DNA from: Sporosarcina aquimarina
GTDB lineage: Bacteria; Bacillota; Bacilli; Bacillales_A; Planococcaceae
Length of the DNA stretch: 64,000 bases
Assembly (NCBI RefSeq): GCF_023715615.1
Contig: NZ_JAMBOM010000001.1
Location: forward strand, 372,001 to 436,000
Reading direction: 5' to 3'
The stretch's first letter is position 1. Each line of letters opens with the position of its first letter. Under the pieces are notes generated by a model. That model made no database searches, was not told the DNA's origin, and saw only the letters and a program-made list of their open reading frames with translations. Positions 50,843-59,031 of this stretch are shown one piece after another. Made by a program: the position numbers and the translations under genes.

Positions 50843-51443
50843 AGCGATGACAGACTATCTCCTTCAGTATGGCAGCCTCGTCATTTTCATTCTCTTATTC
50901 TTTGGAATTGTCGGCATTCCTTCACCTGAAGAATCATTGATCTTTTTGATAGGCGTTCTGGTTGCGCAACATCAACTCCAACTGTTTCCATCTACAATCG
51001 CTGCGGTACTAGGTGCATTGACTGGCATGTTGGCCGCTTACGGAGGAGGTAGATTCATTGGATACCCACTATTGCACAAAGTCGGGAAATTTATTGGCCT
51101 GACGAAAGAACGCTGGGAGAAAGCGGAGCAATCGTTTAAAAGGAGACGTAACCGTACAGTTGTGTTTGGTTTTTTTATGCCCGGCATACGGCAGATTAGT
51201 CCATACTTTGCGGGATTGACTGGCATGCCGTTCTATCAGTTCTTCGGGTTAGCTGTTTTTGGAACAATTCTTTGGGTGATGCCTTTTCTGATAGCAGGGT
51301 ATGTGCTCGGCCGATCGTTCCATGTTAACCCAAGTTATGCTTCCCTCGTAGGACTATTTTTCTTATTGGTAATGATAGGGTGGTTCCTTTTAAAAAAAGT
51401 GAAGTCGAAGAAGAACGTGAAAAACTATAAAACACGTACATAG
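50832..51443 (+). CDS. DedA-family membrane protein
   Basis: 203 aa from ATG 50832, chosen for AGGAG 7 bases upstream; it overlaps the deacetylase gene by 11 bases. The SNARE-associated/DedA pattern is clear: GIPSPEESLIFLIGVLVA, GMLAAYGGGRFIGYPLL, NRTVVFGFFMPGIRQISPYFAGLTGMP, then two C-terminal helices. DedA proteins are linked to flipping or scrambling of lipid carriers such as undecaprenyl phosphate or phospholipids. Context with a deacetylase and a glycolipid-type glycosyltransferase fits a lipid-linked glycan role. Confidence 0.9.
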   Translation: MSIEAMTDYLLQYGSLVIFILLFFGIVGIPSPEESLIFLIGVLVAQHQLQLFPSTIAAVLGALTGMLAAYGGGRFIGYPLLHKVGKFIGLTKERWEKAEQSFKRRRNRTVVFGFFMPGIRQISPYFAGLTGMPFYQFFGLAVFGTILWVMPFLIAGYVLGRSFHVNPSYASLVGLFFLLVMIGWFLLKKVKSKKNVKNYKTRT

Positions 51444-51455
51444 GAGGTGCAAAGG

Positions 51456-52634
51456 ATGAAAAAGGTCTTGTTTTTTCCGCATCTACAAATGCAATCAGGA
51501 CATCATCAGGCAGCGGAGGCACTGATGGATCTAGTTCAGCAACGGTATCCTGACGCTGAAGTGAAAAAAATCGACTTATTGTCGGAAACGAATAAATTGC
51601 TGGAAAAAGTCATTACAACAGGCTATCTGCAATGGATTAAACGTGCACCTCGCCTTTATAGCAAGACCTATAAAAAACTCTATTTCAGCCAAGAGCCGCT
51701 GGACGAACAGTATATTTGGCATCAACCGTTGTTTTTGCACAAATTGAAAAAAATATTGAGAGAGGAGCAGCCAGACCTTATTTTCTGTACACACAGTCTG
51801 CCCTCTTGCATGCTCAGTAAACTGAAACTAGCTGGCCAATGCCACGTACCTGTCGTGAATGTCTATACGGATTTTTTCGTTCATGATTACTGGGGACATC
51901 GTGGAATTGACGCACATTTTCTGCCGACTTTGGAAGCGAAGGAGCAGTTATCGAAGAATCCGAACGTACCAGGACAGCTAATTGTCACAGGAATTCCAGT
52001 TCACAGGAAGATCAGGCGTACTGATAACAGCACGTCCTTGCATAAGCCTGATGACAAACCGGTAATTCTTCTAGCAGGTGGAAACAGTGGATTGGGATGT
52101 CCCTCCCGAATGTTTGAGGAACTGGAGTCGGTAGAAGATTTTCAATTCGTTGTACTATGCGGCCGCAATGAGCGGTTACATCGAAAAATTGAATCATGGA
52201 ATCTTCCTCATATTAAACCGTTATCGTACGTAACTTCCCGAGAAGAGATGAATGCACTCTATGAAGTTGCAGACGCCCTTGTCACCAAACCGGGTGGAGT
52301 CACAGTTAGTGAAGCGCTCCGAAAAAAAATCCCGATGTTTATCCATTCCGCATTACCTGGTCAAGAAGAAATGAACTTAGAAACGCTGATTCCAAAAGGA
52401 TTGGTTACGCAGCTCACGCCGGATACTCCGCTAGTTGACCAGTTGCGGGAAATGTTGTCAGACAAAGGGCGAATGGAATCGTGGAAAAGTGCGATGGATG
52501 CATATTCAGACGAATTGTCAATCCAAACTGATGAACAGCTCGTAACTGTTATCGAACAACTGCTGGCACCAATAGGTGAAAAAGTTCAAGGGAAAGTACC
52601 ATCCTTAAAGCGTCGATCGATAACGGTGACGTGA
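51456..52634 (+). CDS. Glycosyltransferase, MGDG synthase/UgtP-like (GT28)
   Basis: 392 aa. N-terminal MGDG-synthase-like domain with SGHHQAAEAL (14-23), and C-terminal GT28 domain with LLAGGNSGLG, VLCGRN and KPGGVTVSEAL, which binds the UDP-sugar. Size and motifs match diacylglycerol glucosyltransferases such as UgtP, which make glycolipid anchors; another lipid acceptor is possible. ATG 51456 is chosen because AGGAGG lies 8 bases upstream. Last gene of the deacetylase-DedA operon. A peripheral membrane protein without helices. Confidence 0.85.
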   Translation: MKKVLFFPHLQMQSGHHQAAEALMDLVQQRYPDAEVKKIDLLSETNKLLEKVITTGYLQWIKRAPRLYSKTYKKLYFSQEPLDEQYIWHQPLFLHKLKKILREEQPDLIFCTHSLPSCMLSKLKLAGQCHVPVVNVYTDFFVHDYWGHRGIDAHFLPTLEAKEQLSKNPNVPGQLIVTGIPVHRKIRRTDNSTSLHKPDDKPVILLAGGNSGLGCPSRMFEELESVEDFQFVVLCGRNERLHRKIESWNLPHIKPLSYVTSREEMNALYEVADALVTKPGGVTVSEALRKKIPMFIHSALPGQEEMNLETLIPKGLVTQLTPDTPLVDQLREMLSDKGRMESWKSAMDAYSDELSIQTDEQLVTVIEQLLAPIGEKVQGKVPSLKRRSITVT

Positions 52635-52686
52635 AGACAAGTGCTCTAACTAGTAACAGATTCGAACTCATCATACATCGTTTTTT

Positions 52687-52711
52687 AGCCTGCACATTGC
52701 GGGCTTTTTTG
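52687..52711 (+). terminator. Terminator of the envelope operon
   Basis: AGCCTGC / GCGGGCT short hairpin followed by T6. Confidence 0.75.
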
Positions 52712-52774
52712 TTGTTCTAGGAAGTAGCTGAAGTTGATTTGAAGCATTGAGGTGGACGAGAATTCCCATCTTTC

Positions 52775-52957
52775 ATGACTAGATTGAAAGAAAAATACAC
52801 CCAAGAAGCTAAAATATCGTGGAAAAGAAAAGACATGCATTTTAATGCTAAAAAAATGACGATTGACAAATACGATGAAGACAACGAAGTAAGCGATTAC
52901 ATGAATGGAAAGTATACAGAAAAGTCGAAAGGTGTCGAAAAAACTATTTACATATAA
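52775..52957 (+). CDS. Doubtful 60-residue ORF
   Basis: Lysine-rich, hydrophilic, begins MTRLKEKYTQEAK. The first 11 residues look like the N-terminus of ribosomal protein L5, but nothing after that does. The ribosome site is poor. It may be a chance frame or a worn fragment. It lies in the 400-base gap between the envelope operon and the next carrier gene, which is otherwise featureless. Confidence 0.25.
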   Translation: MTRLKEKYTQEAKISWKRKDMHFNAKKMTIDKYDEDNEVSDYMNGKYTEKSKGVEKTIYI

Positions 52958-53034
52958 AATTATCGGTGATATATTGGATATCTCGCAACTAAAAATTGCG
53001 AAATACTAGATAAATCAAAAAGGGGATAAGCCGA

Positions 53035-54207
53035 ATGCTTTCGAATCCACTCATAGCTACTGTACTAGTACTCTCATTAATTGCGCTCGGCGAATGGCTA
53101 TCTATTATTTCCAGAGCACGGATTCCAATGCTTCTGACAGCGATGGTCGGTTTCTTAGTTCTTACTTGGACTGGAATATTCCCAAAAGATATTTTAGAGA
53201 TTTCCCAATTCGCTGCACTTGGAGCTATTTTAATTGGACCGGCGATTGTACATATGGGAACGATGATCCCGTTTTCACTTGTGAAATCACAGTATAAAGC
53301 CGTTATTATTGCACTTGGCGGCGTGATTGTGTCAGGAATCCTGATTTTACTCATTGTGCCATTAATATTTGACTATCCAACAGCGGTTGCAGGAGTTGGA
53401 CCAGTCAGTGGTGGCATCATTGCACTACTAGTAACTTCAGAGAAATTGACAGAACTAGGATTAACGTCAATTGTCATCATTCCTGCGCTCGTTGTGGCTT
53501 TTCAAGGTGTTGTGGGAATGCCCCTTGCAATGCATTTCATGAAAAAATATGCAGGAGTCATTCAAGGTCAAATCGACGACGGTTCTTTTGTTTCAATGGC
53601 GGGTGAGTCTATGGAGACAGAAGAGGCAAAAGTTGTACAGAAGAAGAAAAGTCCTCTACGCACGAGTGCTGTTCTTAAATTATTCTTCGTTTTTGCAGGA
53701 GCAGCAATCGGGGTAGCACTTGGTACGGTGACACCAATCCATTACACACTTTGGTGCTTATTGATTGGGATTATAGGCTTGAAATTAGGCGTATTTGAAT
53801 CGAGCGAACTGGAACGTGCGAATTCATTCACGATTACAATGATTGGTATCATCTTTGTCGTTATTGGTTCAATGGCTGGCGTGACACCAGGTCAGGTAAT
53901 TGAAAATTTACCGGCGATAATTACTATCCTTGCAATAGGAAGTATCGGAATTTCAATTGGTGGTTATCTCACCGCAAAACTTGTCAAATGGCACCCTTAC
54001 AAAGGAATGCCTGTCGCTCTTACAGCATTGTTCGGTTTCCCTGGAGACTATATCCTCTGTGAAGAAGTGAGTCGGAGCTGTGCACGAGACGAGAAAGAAG
54101 AAAAAGTGATTTTCAATGAATTGCTCGCTCCGATGGTTATCGGTGGATTTACGACAGTCACTGTTGCATCCGTCATCATTGCAGGAATCTTAATCAAAAC
54201 ATTATAA
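53035..54207 (+). CDS. Polytopic membrane protein, probable carrier
   Basis: 390 aa with about 11 hydrophobic segments in two similar halves (GPAIVHMGTMIPFSLVKSQYKAVI and GGIIALLVTSEKLTELG in the first; GIIFVVIGSMAGVTPG and GMPVALTALFGFPGDYILCEEVSR in the second) and a charged central loop (about 188-212). The layout resembles glutamate-type or CPA-like carriers, but I do not recognise the family. ATG 53035 follows AAGGGGAT. It ends 15 bases before an amidohydrolase gene, so it is probably that enzyme's importer. Confidence 0.75.
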   Translation: MLSNPLIATVLVLSLIALGEWLSIISRARIPMLLTAMVGFLVLTWTGIFPKDILEISQFAALGAILIGPAIVHMGTMIPFSLVKSQYKAVIIALGGVIVSGILILLIVPLIFDYPTAVAGVGPVSGGIIALLVTSEKLTELGLTSIVIIPALVVAFQGVVGMPLAMHFMKKYAGVIQGQIDDGSFVSMAGESMETEEAKVVQKKKSPLRTSAVLKLFFVFAGAAIGVALGTVTPIHYTLWCLLIGIIGLKLGVFESSELERANSFTITMIGIIFVVIGSMAGVTPGQVIENLPAIITILAIGSIGISIGGYLTAKLVKWHPYKGMPVALTALFGFPGDYILCEEVSRSCARDEKEEKVIFNELLAPMVIGGFTTVTVASVIIAGILIKTL

Positions 54208-54222
54208 AATGGAGGGTTTTTC

Positions 54223-55464
54223 ATGACACAAACAATCATTAAAAATGGACTACTTATAGACGGAACAGGTGCAGAACCAACAAAAGATAAAATTGTCGTC
54301 GTATCTGGAAATCGGATTGACTACGTAGGAGACGAAAAAGGATACACACATACTGGGAATGAGACGACAATTGATGCTCAAGGTGGCACAATCGTTCCGG
54401 GATTCATCGACACGCATGTGCATATGATGATGGAATATTCACCAGTCTCAGAGCGTCTTGCTACACCGTTTTCGTTCATGTATTACCAAGCTGCAGAGTA
54501 CTTGAAAACTACATTGTATGCGGGCGTTACCTCCGTTCGGGATGCACTTGGTACGGATCTTGGAGTCAAAAAGGCAGTGGAAGATGGATTGATTTCAGGA
54601 CCACGAATGCAGTTAAGTATTAACGCGTTGACGACAACAGGTGGTCACGGAGATGGCTATACCGTTTCAGGGAAAACAGTGGACTTGCTTGCTTCAGAAT
54701 ATCCGGGCATGCCAAACGGAATGTGTGACGGTGTTGAAGAGGTCCGTAAGAAAACTCGTGAAATGCTTCGTGCTGGTGCTGAAGTTATAAAAGTCCATGC
54801 AACAGGCGGAGTCTTGAGCGCAACCGATCATCCAGAATTCACGCAGTTTTCATTGGAAGAACTGAAAGTTATTGTGGAAGAAGGAAAGTTCCGTAAAAAT
54901 ACACGCGTCATGGCACACGCGCAAGGAGCAGAGGGGATTAAAAATGCAGTACGTGCTGGCATTCACTCGATCGAGCATGGGATTTTCATTGACGATGAAG
55001 CCATTGACCTTATGATTGAAAATGGAACGTATCTAGTGCCAACTTTGTTAGCACCTGTTGCAGTACTTGAAACAGCGGATGCAACTGGAATGCCTGCAAG
55101 TGCGGTTCAAAAGTCGAAAGAAGTCATTGATCATCATGTTGAGAGTTTCACGAAAGCATACAAAGCCGGCGTGAAAATCGCAATGGGAACTGATGTGGGT
55201 GTATTCAAACACGGTACGAACTTGCGTGAACTTGAACTCATGTGCAACGCAGGGATGACACCGATGGATGCAATTGTAGCATCTACAAAAACCGCAGCGG
55301 AATGTCTCGGTTGGGAAGAAAACGTTGGTACGATTGAAAAAGGCAAACTTGCCGACATCGTCATTACTAAAGGTAATCCGTTAGAAGATATTAAGTCGTT
55401 AGCGAATCATGATACGATTCAAGTTGTTATCAAAGACGGTAAGATCGAAAAAGATATTCGATAA
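54223..55464 (+). CDS. Amidohydrolase-superfamily enzyme (Xaa-dipeptidase/imidazolonepropionase-like)
   Basis: 413 aa. Metal-site motifs are VPGFIDTHVHMMMEYSP, the bridging Lys probably in EVIKVHATGG, MAHAQGAEGIKNAVRAGIHSIEHGIF (His ligands), and the late Asp in MGTDVGVFKHG. This set matches the branch that includes carboxypeptidase-like Xaa-Arg/Lys/Pro dipeptidases. AGGAGG... GGAGGG at 54210-54216 is the ribosome site. Co-transcribed with the carrier upstream; a terminator follows. Likely cleaves an imported dipeptide or N-acyl compound, substrate unknown. Confidence 0.85.
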   Translation: MTQTIIKNGLLIDGTGAEPTKDKIVVVSGNRIDYVGDEKGYTHTGNETTIDAQGGTIVPGFIDTHVHMMMEYSPVSERLATPFSFMYYQAAEYLKTTLYAGVTSVRDALGTDLGVKKAVEDGLISGPRMQLSINALTTTGGHGDGYTVSGKTVDLLASEYPGMPNGMCDGVEEVRKKTREMLRAGAEVIKVHATGGVLSATDHPEFTQFSLEELKVIVEEGKFRKNTRVMAHAQGAEGIKNAVRAGIHSIEHGIFIDDEAIDLMIENGTYLVPTLLAPVAVLETADATGMPASAVQKSKEVIDHHVESFTKAYKAGVKIAMGTDVGVFKHGTNLRELELMCNAGMTPMDAIVASTKTAAECLGWEENVGTIEKGKLADIVITKGNPLEDIKSLANHDTIQVVIKDGKIEKDIR

Positions 55465-55476
55465 TTGCTAGATGTG

Positions 55477-55522
55477 AAAAGGCTATCCCAGAAGGTCAAT
55501 GACTCTTCAGGATAGCCTTTTT
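55477..55522 (+). terminator. Terminator after the amidohydrolase
   Basis: AAAAGGCTATCC / GGATAGCCTTTT with an inner AGAAG/CTTCT-type stem, then T-run. Confidence 0.9.
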
Positions 55523-55550
55523 AGCAGTTCATAAATCGAAATGAACCGGT

Positions 55551-55676
55551 GTTGATTTACGCTTCAGGTGGGGAGGACAGGACGTAGGTGATGCAACCAT
55601 TGTGTCAGGAAGCTACGAACTTAGGTTGTTTCCAATAGTATTCCTTCCGGAGTCACCGCCCTTCGCTTCAATCAAC
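55551..55676 (-). repeat. 126-bp dispersed element, diverged copy, inverted
   Basis: GTTGATTTACGCTTCAG at the left and CGCTTCAATCAAC at the right are terminal inverted repeats. The ends and length match the element at 39244-39368 in reverse, while the middle has diverged. The rest of 55465-55805 holds only the terminator upstream. Confidence 0.72.
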
Positions 55677-55805
55677 GTGACTTCTTACTATATAGTTTTG
55701 AAATTCCCTTCATGATAATTCATCTAGAAGAAAAGTGTTGTGAAAAGAATAGGCAACAGCAGGGATCCGTTTCTATTAACAATCTGGACAGTCTTTTTCA
55801 ACCAG

Positions 55806-56954
55806 TCACGCACTAGGTATCGGATGAGTCGTATCAACTTCAGTAATACGTTCAGAACTGATCAATACATTGCTCAGTTTATCCCAATCCACTTCATACC
55901 CAATTCCATCTCCATAAGGAACTTGAATGATTCCGTGATCCATTACAATTTCTGGTGTCACGATATCTTCTTTCCAATAATGTGCTGACGGTGCTGTGTC
56001 TCCTGGAATCGTGAAGTTTTTTAACGTAGTCAGCTGGATGTTGTGCGCACGTCCAACCCCTGTTTCTAGCATGCCACCACACCAAACGGGGATGTCGTGT
56101 TCCATACATAAATCATGAATACGCTTAGCTTCATATAAGCCACCGACGCGTCCAATCTTAATGTTAATGATTTTGCAACTGCCTAATTCAATTGCCTTAC
56201 GCGCATCGTCGAGTGAGTGAACGCTCTCGTCCAAACAGACAGGAGTTGTGAGTTCTTGTTGCAAGATTCGGTGATCCACAATGTCGTCATGGCTTAGAGG
56301 TTGTTCAATCATCATAAGATTCAGGGAATCCAACTCTTTTAAGTGGTTGATATCTTTAAGTGTATAAGCTGAGTTTGCATCCGCCATCAAAGGAATGGTT
56401 GGGAACGTGTCGCGAACAGCTTTTAGATAGTCTATGTCTGCTCCAGGCTTAATCTTTACTTTGATTTTTTTAAAACCTTCATCAACAAACTCTCGAACCT
56501 TTTCAACTAATTTAGCAGGAGTATCTTGAATGCCGATACTTTTACCCACAGCAATATCTGTTTGTGTTCCACCAAGTAAGTTTGCAATGGATGTATGATT
56601 TTTCTTAGCGAATACATCCCAAATTGCAGTCTCTATCGCCGCTTTAGCAATATTATTCCTTCTAACAAACGACAGCATATCGTGTACAGCGTTAGGATGG
56701 GTAATCTCTTTCTTCAACAGTCGGGGGATTAGAAATTCTTTCAGCATGTAAACCGTTGTAGCGGTAGTTTCTTCATTATAATAAGGCTCGTTACTTGTAA
56801 CGGTTTCTCCCCAACCAGATACTCCTGTTTCATCTACTACTTCGACTAGGCAAACATCTTTTTGCTCCATTGTTCCAAAACTTGTTGTAAATGGGGCAAT
56901 TAGCGCTACCTTTGTGTGGTGGAGGATTACTTCTTTAATATGGATAGATTGCAT
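55806..56954 (-). CDS. Enolase-superfamily N-acylamino-acid racemase / OSBS-like enzyme
   Basis: 382 aa, muconate-lactonising subgroup, MenC/NSAR family. Catalytic set: Lys165 and Lys167 in KIKVKIKPG, metal ligands Asp192 (ADAN), Glu217 (IEQP), Asp242 (LDES), and Lys266 in INIKIGRVGG. Such enzymes make o-succinylbenzoate or racemise N-acyl (often N-succinyl) amino acids. No menaquinone genes are near, and its start overlaps by one base the stop of an M20 amidohydrolase, so the racemase role is favoured: N-acyl-D to N-acyl-L, then deacylation. Translationally coupled. Confidence 0.88.
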   Translation of the reverse strand: MQSIHIKEVILHHTKVALIAPFTTSFGTMEQKDVCLVEVVDETGVSGWGETVTSNEPYYNEETTATTVYMLKEFLIPRLLKKEITHPNAVHDMLSFVRRNNIAKAAIETAIWDVFAKKNHTSIANLLGGTQTDIAVGKSIGIQDTPAKLVEKVREFVDEGFKKIKVKIKPGADIDYLKAVRDTFPTIPLMADANSAYTLKDINHLKELDSLNLMMIEQPLSHDDIVDHRILQQELTTPVCLDESVHSLDDARKAIELGSCKIINIKIGRVGGLYEAKRIHDLCMEHDIPVWCGGMLETGVGRAHNIQLTTLKNFTIPGDTAPSAHYWKEDIVTPEIVMDHGIIQVPYGDGIGYEVDWDKLSNVLISSERITEVDTTHPIPSA

Positions 56955-58087
56955 TATTCAACTACTCCTTTTGCGTGTAGTTTGACAATGGTCGTTAAAA
57001 TGTCAATGCCGTTGTACATCGCATCTCGATCGAATGTCATATGAGGGTGATGAAGGCCGGGAGATAAATTACAACCTAACCCGATCATTGTCGCTTTTAA
57101 ATGTGGCTTTTTGATGGTGTAAAAGTGGAAATCGTCTCCACCTGGAGTAAGAATGGGCGCTACAGTATTTTCTTTTCCAAGACTCATTTCAATTGCCCGC
57201 TGTGCGATTTTTTGTGCGTCAACGTCTACGCATGCAGCTGCAATTCCATGTTCTTCCGTTATTTTTACGCTAGATTCAAACAACTTATTTGCTGAGTCAA
57301 TAACTGCGTATACTTTCTTTTGTAACTCTTCCATTAGCTCGTTCGTTTGAGCACGAATGTCGATTGCTAATGAGGCGTTACCGGGAATGATATTTGTATT
57401 CTGTCCTCCTGCTTGGAAGCGAGTGACTTTTGCTGAATGTGGAATTGTAGGATCTAGATAAATCGTATGAATGGCGTTCACTAAGTACGTTCCAACCTCT
57501 ATCGAATTCGAATTCAAATGTGGACGAGCTCCGTGTGCGTCATCCCCACGTACTTCTATTTCAATAGAACCAGTCGCACCGTGAATAATAGCAGGAGCCG
57601 CCTTTCCGTTTTCTGTTTCTTGGAAAGGACGCAAATGGATCCCATAATAATAATCCACGTCATCCACGACACCGTGTTCGACAAGTTTCAACGCTCCAGC
57701 GCCGACTTCCTCAGCAGGTTGGAATATGAAGCGGACACCCAAGTTTTTTAGTAATTCGGGCATGTCTTTCAGTTTCCAAAGTACTCCTAGAACCATCGTC
57801 ATATGTGCGTCATGACCACATGAGTGATTTGCTTGAAGACTTCCATCGACTTCTTGCCATAATGCGTCCATATCTGCTCTTAAAGCGATGATGAGATTCC
57901 CTTTATCAAAATTCCCAATATCTCCAATAACTCCTGTGCAATCATCAAAAACGCGAACTTTGCAACCAGCTTCTTCGAGTTTTTGTTTGACAAATTCTGT
58001 CGTCTTAAACTCTTTCCAGCTTAATTCAGGATTAGCATGTAAGTGCGCGAACGTTTCGGATACTTTCTCTTTGCTAAATGAGGTCAT
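56954..58087 (-). CDS. M20 amidohydrolase, AmhX-like
   Basis: 377 aa. Motifs are RADMDALW, NHSCGHDAHMT (Cys/His ligands), FIFQPAEEVGAGA, GDDAHGARPH (dimerisation domain) and PGLHHPHMTF with the late His. Size and layout resemble Bacillus AmhX. ATG 58087 follows AAGGGAG; an in-frame TTG further up has no site. Sits between an RpiR regulator and the N-acylamino-acid racemase in one leftward operon; likely the deacylase that frees the L-amino acid. Confidence 0.88.
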   Translation of the reverse strand: MTSFSKEKVSETFAHLHANPELSWKEFKTTEFVKQKLEEAGCKVRVFDDCTGVIGDIGNFDKGNLIIALRADMDALWQEVDGSLQANHSCGHDAHMTMVLGVLWKLKDMPELLKNLGVRFIFQPAEEVGAGALKLVEHGVVDDVDYYYGIHLRPFQETENGKAAPAIIHGATGSIEIEVRGDDAHGARPHLNSNSIEVGTYLVNAIHTIYLDPTIPHSAKVTRFQAGGQNTNIIPGNASLAIDIRAQTNELMEELQKKVYAVIDSANKLFESSVKITEEHGIAAACVDVDAQKIAQRAIEMSLGKENTVAPILTPGGDDFHFYTIKKPHLKATMIGLGCNLSPGLHHPHMTFDRDAMYNGIDILTTIVKLHAKGVVE

Positions 58088-58101
58088 TTTAAAACTCCCT
58101 T

Positions 58102-58917
58102 TCAATTGTTATCAGTGTCTTCATTGATGAAATAATTACTCGTCGGGTTTACAAAGCTTAGCTTTCCAGTTTTCTTGGCAATATGAAGAAGGATGCTATT
58201 CAAAAACGAAAATGTCACAGGTCCTTTTTCCAGTACCGATTTCTGGGAAATCGGTATGACAAGGGTGTAATCCGCAAACTCATTGGCGGGACTCACGAGG
58301 GAATCCGTAATGATAATAACGGTGTTCTCCCGTTCCTTCGCTTCCTTTGCTAATCGGATTGACCCGAGCGCGTACCGATAAAATGAAAAAAGAACAACAC
58401 AATTCCCTCTACCAGAAGTAGAGATGCCAATTTCAGTTTCTGGGTGATACAACGATGTATTACCTAGTAAACTGTTAAGCAAAAATGTGAACCAATGTGC
58501 ATAAGCATAAGATTGATAATAGCCTACAACTTTTACAGATGTAGACGTAGAAAGATGGTCTACAACGGCTTCTGTAGTTTTCCAGTCTAGCTGGTTGGCG
58601 ATTTGAGCAATATTTTTACTATCGCTTTCCATCACACCTGAATAAGGGTCGGAAACCGTTGTGGATTCAACTCCGCTTGGGGGCGTGAGCGACAAAAGAC
58701 TTCTCTGAATTTCGGTCTGTAACGTTCCAAACCCTGGATAGCCAATTGATTTTGCGAACCGGATAATCATCGTTTCACTTACGTCAATTAGGCTTGCAAT
58801 CTTTTTTGCTGGATGTGTAGCAAACATAATGGGATTGATTAATAAAGCATCAGCGACCTTTTTCAAACCTGAAGTTAAATCTGGATAGGCAGCTTTTGTT
58901 TTTCCGATAAAGTCCAT
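58102..58917 (-). CDS. RpiR/MurR-family regulator with SIS domain
   Basis: 271 aa from ATG 58917 (GGAGAG just upstream, rather close). N-terminal HTH_6 domain (LTSGLKKVADALLINPIMFATHPAKKIASLIDVSETMIIRFAKSIGYPGFGTL) and C-terminal SIS domain (VKVVGYYQSYAYAHWFTFLLNSL, EIGISTSGRGNCVVLFSFYRY, VIIITDS). SIS domains usually bind phosphosugars, unusual for an amino-acid operon, so the ligand may differ. Divergent from the YfcC carrier with a long palindrome between; first gene of its own operon. Confidence 0.88.
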   Translation of the reverse strand: MDFIGKTKAAYPDLTSGLKKVADALLINPIMFATHPAKKIASLIDVSETMIIRFAKSIGYPGFGTLQTEIQRSLLSLTPPSGVESTTVSDPYSGVMESDSKNIAQIANQLDWKTTEAVVDHLSTSTSVKVVGYYQSYAYAHWFTFLLNSLLGNTSLYHPETEIGISTSGRGNCVVLFSFYRYALGSIRLAKEAKERENTVIIITDSLVSPANEFADYTLVIPISQKSVLEKGPVTFSFLNSILLHIAKKTGKLSFVNPTSNYFINEDTDNN

Positions 58918-58944
58918 AAACTCTCCAACTTTCGAATGAATCAT

Positions 58945-58972
58945 ATAATTTATTATTGTCAAAATAAATTAT
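58945..58972. promoter_or_regulatory. Perfect 10-bp inverted repeat, probable RpiR-family operator
   Basis: ATAATTTATT-N8-AATAAATTAT in the 114-base gap between the RpiR gene and the divergent YfcC carrier. Placed to control both directions. Confidence 0.65.
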
Positions 58973-59031
58973 AGGCTTTACTATAGTGTTAGTCAACGAA
59001 ATGTTACGACAATTCAGAATGGGGTGTTTTG

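Noticed and set aside
55740..55988. 82-codon plus-strand frame overlapping the racemase gene end
   Set aside because: Overlaps a well-supported gene on the other strand and has no ribosome site or similarity.
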